In this document: positions 61,200 through 64,000 of the stretch, one piece after another
Layout of the letters: the number at the start of each line of letters is the position of its first letter
Numbering within the stretch: the stretch's first letter is position 1
Assembly (NCBI GenBank): GCA_029562975.1
Contig: JAKQTR010000009.1
Coordinates: forward strand, 1 to 64,000
Length of the DNA stretch: 64,000 nt
Reading direction: 5' to 3'
Source of the DNA: Acidobacteriota bacterium
GTDB taxonomy: Bacteria > Acidobacteriota > Vicinamibacteria > Vicinamibacterales > JAKQTR01
Made by a program: the position numbers and the translations under genes
The notes under the pieces: generated by a model
The model's input: only the letters and a program-made list of their open reading frames with translations
Databases searched by the model: none
Told to the model about the DNA's origin: nothing

Positions 61200-61336
61200 G
61201 GGGTCAGGTCCCGAAAACAGGCGAATTGCCGTTTTCTGGTGCCACGGCACGGGATCCCGGGCCAGAGGCGCGGCCCGTCTTTCGCGAGGGGTGGCACCAT
61301 TGCACGGTAAACCCCCTGTTTCTTGGACCTGACCCC
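61200..61336. mobile_element. Inverted-repeat element, MITE-like (GGGGTCAGGTCC ends)
   Basis: Perfect 12-bp terminal inverted repeats, GGGGTCAGGTCC at 61200-61211 and GGACCTGACCCC at 61325-61336. They extend imperfectly for about ten more bases (AAACAGG-type). A nested perfect 9-bp repeat TGGTGCCAC (61237-61245) pairs with GTGGCACCA (61291-61299). There is no coding capacity. The element lies between a truncated sigma gene and the SRP RNA. Its end resembles the GGGGTCGGGACG element at 30746. Such ends are used by small non-autonomous elements related to REP-associated transposases. Confidence 0.6.
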
Positions 61337-61373
61337 GGATGAGGGTACACTTCTGGAGGTGGTCGTGAATCGC

Positions 61374-61482
61374 GCTGCGGCCCGGACCCTGTGCAATCGC
61401 AGCCTGTGAACCGTGTCAGGGCCGGAAGGCAGCAGCACTAAGCGGACCCTGTGATGTGCCGCAGGACAACCCGGGCCGCAGT
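61374..61482 (+). ncRNA. ffs: Signal recognition particle RNA (small bacterial type)
   Basis: A roughly 109-nucleotide hairpin RNA. Its distal loop carries the signature GTCAGGGCCGGAAGGCAGCA followed by GCACTAAG, the Ffh-binding core of 4.5S RNA. The ends pair as CTGCGGCCCGG (61375-61385) with CCGGGCCGCAG (61471-61481). The RNA joins Ffh to target membrane and secreted proteins to the Sec machinery. Its place just upstream of dnaX-ybaB-recR is a widespread bacterial arrangement. Ends are estimated from pairing. Confidence 0.9.
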
Positions 61483-61594
61483 GGGGTTCGCGGCCGCCCG
61501 TCTTTGGCGGCTCGGGGCGTCGGGCCGCGCCGGCTCGGCCGCTGAGAGCGCCGCGGCTGGCGCGGCTGGAAGCGGGCCGCGGCGGGCTTGCCCC

Positions 61595-61652
61595 TGACTC
61601 CCGGCTGCTGTCTCCTGTATGCTGAGTTCTGTATTCTGAATTCCGTATTCTG
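61595..61652. repeat. Eight-unit heptamer array abutting dnaX
   Basis: Eight consecutive 7-base units: TGACTCC, CGGCTGC, TGTCTCC, TGTATGC, TGAGTTC, TGTATTC, TGAATTC and CGTATTC, then TG. All fit YGNNTNC. The array ends three bases before the dnaX ATG and so occupies the whole place where a ribosome-binding site should be. It contains the longest AT-rich stretch in the vicinity. Confidence 0.75.
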
Positions 61653-61655
61653 CCG

Positions 61656-63554
61656 ATGTCCTACACCGTGATCGCCCGCCGCTGGCGGCCGCAGAGACTC
61701 GAGGAGGTTGTCGGCCAGCGCGCCGTCACGCGGACCCTCCACAACGCCATTGCCAGCGGCCGCATCGCGCAGGCCTTCGTCTTCGCCGGCCCGCGCGGGG
61801 TCGGCAAGACGACCACCGCCCGGATCCTCGCCCGCATGCTCAACTGCGAGAAGGGGCCGACGCCGGACCCGTGCGGCGCGTGCGACGCCTGCCGCGAGAT
61901 CGCGGATGGCCGCGACATGGACGTCCTCGAGATCGACGCCGCCTCGAACACGGGCATCGACAACGTCCGCGAAGTCATCATCTCGGGCCTGGCCATCATG
62001 CCGGCGCGCGACCGCTACAAGGTCTTCATCATCGACGAGGTCCACCAGCTGTCCACCTCGTCGTTCAACGCGCTGCTCAAGTCGATTGAGGAGCCGCCGC
62101 CGCACGTGGCCTTCATCATGGCCACCACCGCGCCTGAGAAGATCCCCGAGACCATCGTGTCGCGGGCGCAGGTGTTCGAGTTCAAGACCATCGCGAGCCG
62201 CGCCATCGCCGACCAGCTCGCCAGGATCGTGGCCGCCGACGGCATCGACGCGTCGCCCGAGGCCATCGCCCTCATCGCGCGCGCGGCCGAGGGCAGCATG
62301 CGCGACGCCCAGACGGCCCTCGACCAGGTCATCGCCTTCGCCGGCGGGAAGGTCACGGCCGAGGACGTGTCGGCGCTCCTCGGCCTGGTCGGCAGGGACC
62401 TCCTCTTCGAGGTGATGGCCGCGGTCGCCGACGAGAACGGCGCCGCCGCCTTCGAGCTTGCGGGCCGGGCGGTCGAGTCGGGCTACGACCTGCGGATGCT
62501 TTGCCGCGAGCTGTCGCGGCTCGTGCGCGATCTGCTGGTGCTGTCGGTCGATCCGTCGCGGTTCGGCGACCCGGAGGTGGCCCCCGAGACCGACCGCAGC
62601 CGCCTCGAGGCGCTGCTGCCCCGCTTCTCGCGCGAAGACCTGCTTCGCGCGTTCGACGTGCTGGCGCGCGCCGAAGACGAGGTCAGGCGCGCCGCGGAGC
62701 CGCGCACCGCGTTCGAGATGGCCCTTCTGCGGTGGATCCACCTGCGCAGGCTGACGCCGCTCGCCGATTTGATCGATCGCCTCGAGCGCGGCGGCGGGCC
62801 GCCTGCCGGTTCGGGCGGCCGTTCTTCGGAAAGCTCCCTCCCGTTCGGCGGGCAGGTGCGGCCTGCCGCCCCTTCCGCCTCCGCTTCGTCCGCGCCGGGG
62901 GCGCGCCGGCAGGCTGCGGCTCCGCTTCGGCAGGCGCCGCCGGCCCGTCAGGGCGGGCCGGCGGCGGCCGTCAGCCGTCCTCCCGCGGCGCCCACAGGCC
63001 GCGCTTCGGACGCCGGCCGATCGCCGGCGGACGATCCGGGCGAAGGCCCCGATGCGGACCTCGATTCGCGGCCCGCGCCGCGCTCTCCCGCGGCGCCGCC
63101 GAGCGGCGGACCTGCCTTGAAGGACGCCTTCGTCGCCGGCATCCAGAAGGGGCGGCCGATGATTTTCCAGACAGTCGTCGCCCAGGCCCAGCGCATCGAC
63201 GTCGAAGGCTCGCGCATCGTCTTCCGGTACGCCTCGAACCAGACCATGCTCGCCGACCAGGTGGCGCAGCAGCGGCAGTGGCTGGAGTCGCTGGCCGCTG
63301 AGGTTGCCGGCCGGCGGATGTCGGTTGCGGCGGAGGTGGCCGCGGCGGGGCCTGCCGGGCCGGCGCGGCGGAACGCGCCCGCCGCCGCGGCCGCGAGCCC
63401 CGCGGCACCGAAGCCGGACGAGCGGGGCCTCGAGCCGGAGGCCGGCGCGCCGCGCGACCTGCGGGCCGAGGCGCTCCGCGACCCGGCGATCCAGTCGCTC
63501 CTCGACGTCATCCCCGCCGAGCTGCGGGACGTGACGGAGCTGAAGGACCCATGA
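61656..63554 (+). CDS. dnaX: DNA polymerase III subunit gamma/tau
   Basis: A 632-residue clamp-loader ATPase. Walker A is GPRGVGKT (45-52), the zinc module uses Cys64, Cys73, Cys76 and Cys79, and Walker B is VFIIDEVHQLS (123-133). The sensor loop reads VSRAQVF where most homologues have SRC. Residues 385-510 form a Pro/Ala/Ser-rich linker, and a small C-terminal domain follows, as in the tau form. The start lacks a Shine-Dalgarno and lies directly behind the heptamer array. The stop overlaps ybaB by four bases. Confidence 0.95.
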   Translation: MSYTVIARRWRPQRLEEVVGQRAVTRTLHNAIASGRIAQAFVFAGPRGVGKTTTARILARMLNCEKGPTPDPCGACDACREIADGRDMDVLEIDAASNTGIDNVREVIISGLAIMPARDRYKVFIIDEVHQLSTSSFNALLKSIEEPPPHVAFIMATTAPEKIPETIVSRAQVFEFKTIASRAIADQLARIVAADGIDASPEAIALIARAAEGSMRDAQTALDQVIAFAGGKVTAEDVSALLGLVGRDLLFEVMAAVADENGAAAFELAGRAVESGYDLRMLCRELSRLVRDLLVLSVDPSRFGDPEVAPETDRSRLEALLPRFSREDLLRAFDVLARAEDEVRRAAEPRTAFEMALLRWIHLRRLTPLADLIDRLERGGGPPAGSGGRSSESSLPFGGQVRPAAPSASASSAPGARRQAAAPLRQAPPARQGGPAAAVSRPPAAPTGRASDAGRSPADDPGEGPDADLDSRPAPRSPAAPPSGGPALKDAFVAGIQKGRPMIFQTVVAQAQRIDVEGSRIVFRYASNQTMLADQVAQQRQWLESLAAEVAGRRMSVAAEVAAAGPAGPARRNAPAAAAASPAAPKPDERGLEPEAGAPRDLRAEALRDPAIQSLLDVIPAELRDVTELKDP

Positions 63555-63847
63555 ACATCCAGGCCATGATGAAGCAGGCGCAGCGGATGCAGGAGCAGAT
63601 GCAGCGCCAGATGGCCGACCTCCGGATCGAAGCCTCCTCCGGCGGCGGCATGGTGAAGGTCGTGGTGAACGGCCTGAAGCAGATTCAGTCGCTCACGATC
63701 GACCCCGAGGTCGTGTCCAGAGACGACGTGGAGATGCTGCAGGACCTGATTCTCGCCGCCGTCAACGACGCGGCGCGTCGCGCCGACGAAGCGATGTCGC
63801 AGCAGCTGGGCGGGATGATGGGCGGCCTGAAGCTGCCCGGCATGTAG
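63551..63847 (+). CDS. YbaB/EbfC family nucleoid-associated protein
   Basis: A 98-residue DNA-binding protein. The N-terminal helix is a Met/Gln-rich coil (MMKQAQRMQEQMQRQMADLR), followed by a beta-hairpin (GGGMVKVVVNGLKQIQSLTI) and the C-terminal helix with EMLQDLILAAVNDA. The family binds DNA as a dimer and is encoded between dnaX and recR in most bacteria, as here. The ATG overlaps the dnaX stop by four bases. Confidence 0.95.
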   Translation: MNIQAMMKQAQRMQEQMQRQMADLRIEASSGGGMVKVVVNGLKQIQSLTIDPEVVSRDDVEMLQDLILAAVNDAARRADEAMSQQLGGMMGGLKLPGM

Positions 63848-63862
63848 GCGCGGCGGTCTCGC

Positions 63863-64000
63863 ATGTTCCAGCCCGAACCCCTCACGCGGCTCATCGAGCA
63901 GCTGCAGCGCCTGCCGGGCATCGGCCGCAAGAGCGCGCAGCGCCTGGCCTTCCACGTGCTGAAGACGCCGCGCGCGGACGCCGACCTGCTGTGCGAGGCC
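63863..64000 (+). CDS. recR: Recombination protein RecR (5' part only)
   Basis: The first 46 codons of recR run off the right edge. The segment [20 protein letters not shown] followed by RLAFHVL is the conserved helix-hairpin-helix start of RecR, which works with RecF and RecO to load RecA at gaps. The zinc finger lies further on and is not in the window. The ATG lies 15 bases after the ybaB stop. It completes the dnaX-ybaB-recR unit. Confidence 0.93.
   Translation, partial: MFQPEPLTRLIEQLQRLPGIGRKSAQRLAFHVLKTPRADADLLCEA

Noticed and set aside
61483-61560. Intrinsic terminator of the SRP RNA
   Set aside because: A GCCGCC/GGCGGC pairing is possible but weak and without a T-tract, so it was not listed as a feature.

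Overview
The window is a 64 kb stretch of a very GC-rich bacterial chromosome (about 70% G+C by eye). No phage, plasmid, CRISPR, rRNA or tRNA genes were seen. Gene content suggests an Acidobacteriota member, probably of the Vicinamibacteria type. The reasons are many Tat-exported Gfo/Idh/MocA oxidoreductases, TIM-barrel isomerase/epimerases, DUF1080, ThuA and DUF6807 (PmoA-like) proteins, secreted peptidases, and a dnaX-ybaB-recR block behind an SRP RNA. The taxon is an inference; no ribosomal RNA is present to confirm it.

Layout. 1-140: tail of a probable NrfA-type nitrite reductase. 479-7766: a complete Rnf ion-translocating ferredoxin:NAD oxidoreductase operon, rnfCDGEA, a NusG domain II protein, apbE, rnfB and an RseC-like gene, mostly with stop/start overlaps. 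7937-11605: a YfcC-type carrier, a DUF4405 membrane protein and an amino-acid permease. 11753-17845: sugar-acting exported proteins and an orphan PgsW-like protein. 18042-19830: a DUF438/hemerythrin/PAS sensor overlapping a DUF1858-DUF2249 protein. 19846-23159: an ABC-2 exporter. 23531-28705: a peptide or acyl-amino-acid uptake and hydrolysis cluster (DUF6305, TRAP-like carrier, tiny membrane protein, aspartoacylase-like hydrolase, C69 dipeptidase). 28809-41772: oxidoreductases, SGNH hydrolase, a Ski2-like helicase, a membrane/spermidine-synthase fusion, epimerases, a BON-LysM protein and an LD-carboxypeptidase. 41786-47808: HEAT-repeat protein, discoidin-like protein, Agl23-like glycosyltransferase, exported nucleosidase and a methyltransferase. 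47985-55852: ThuA, DUF1080, a GT2 glycosyltransferase, another oxidoreductase, a large M14 peptidase and an SDR. 56019-58594: an atypical ROK kinase with nagA. 58747-61168: threonine aldolase, a lipoprotein and a decayed sigma-factor locus. 61374-64000: SRP RNA, dnaX, ybaB and the start of recR.

How it fits together. The Rnf complex would couple ferredoxin/NADH redox chemistry to an ion gradient, with ApbE attaching FMN to RnfD and RnfG. The nitrite reductase tail and the hemerythrin/PAS module agree with anaerobic or nitrogen-oxide respiration. Much of the rest looks like an exported scavenging apparatus for glycosides, amino sugars and peptides: five Gfo/Idh/MocA enzymes, three TIM-barrel epimerases, DUF1080, ThuA and DUF6807 suit oxidation of sugars to keto-sugars followed by cleavage.

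Non-coding structure is unusually informative. Six or seven intergenic arrays are built of degenerate 7-bp units. Two inverted-repeat elements begin GGGGTC. Several TANNNT -10-like hexamers lie exactly 6-7 bases before a start codon, implying leaderless transcripts. Strong GC hairpins without T-tracts lie between genes.
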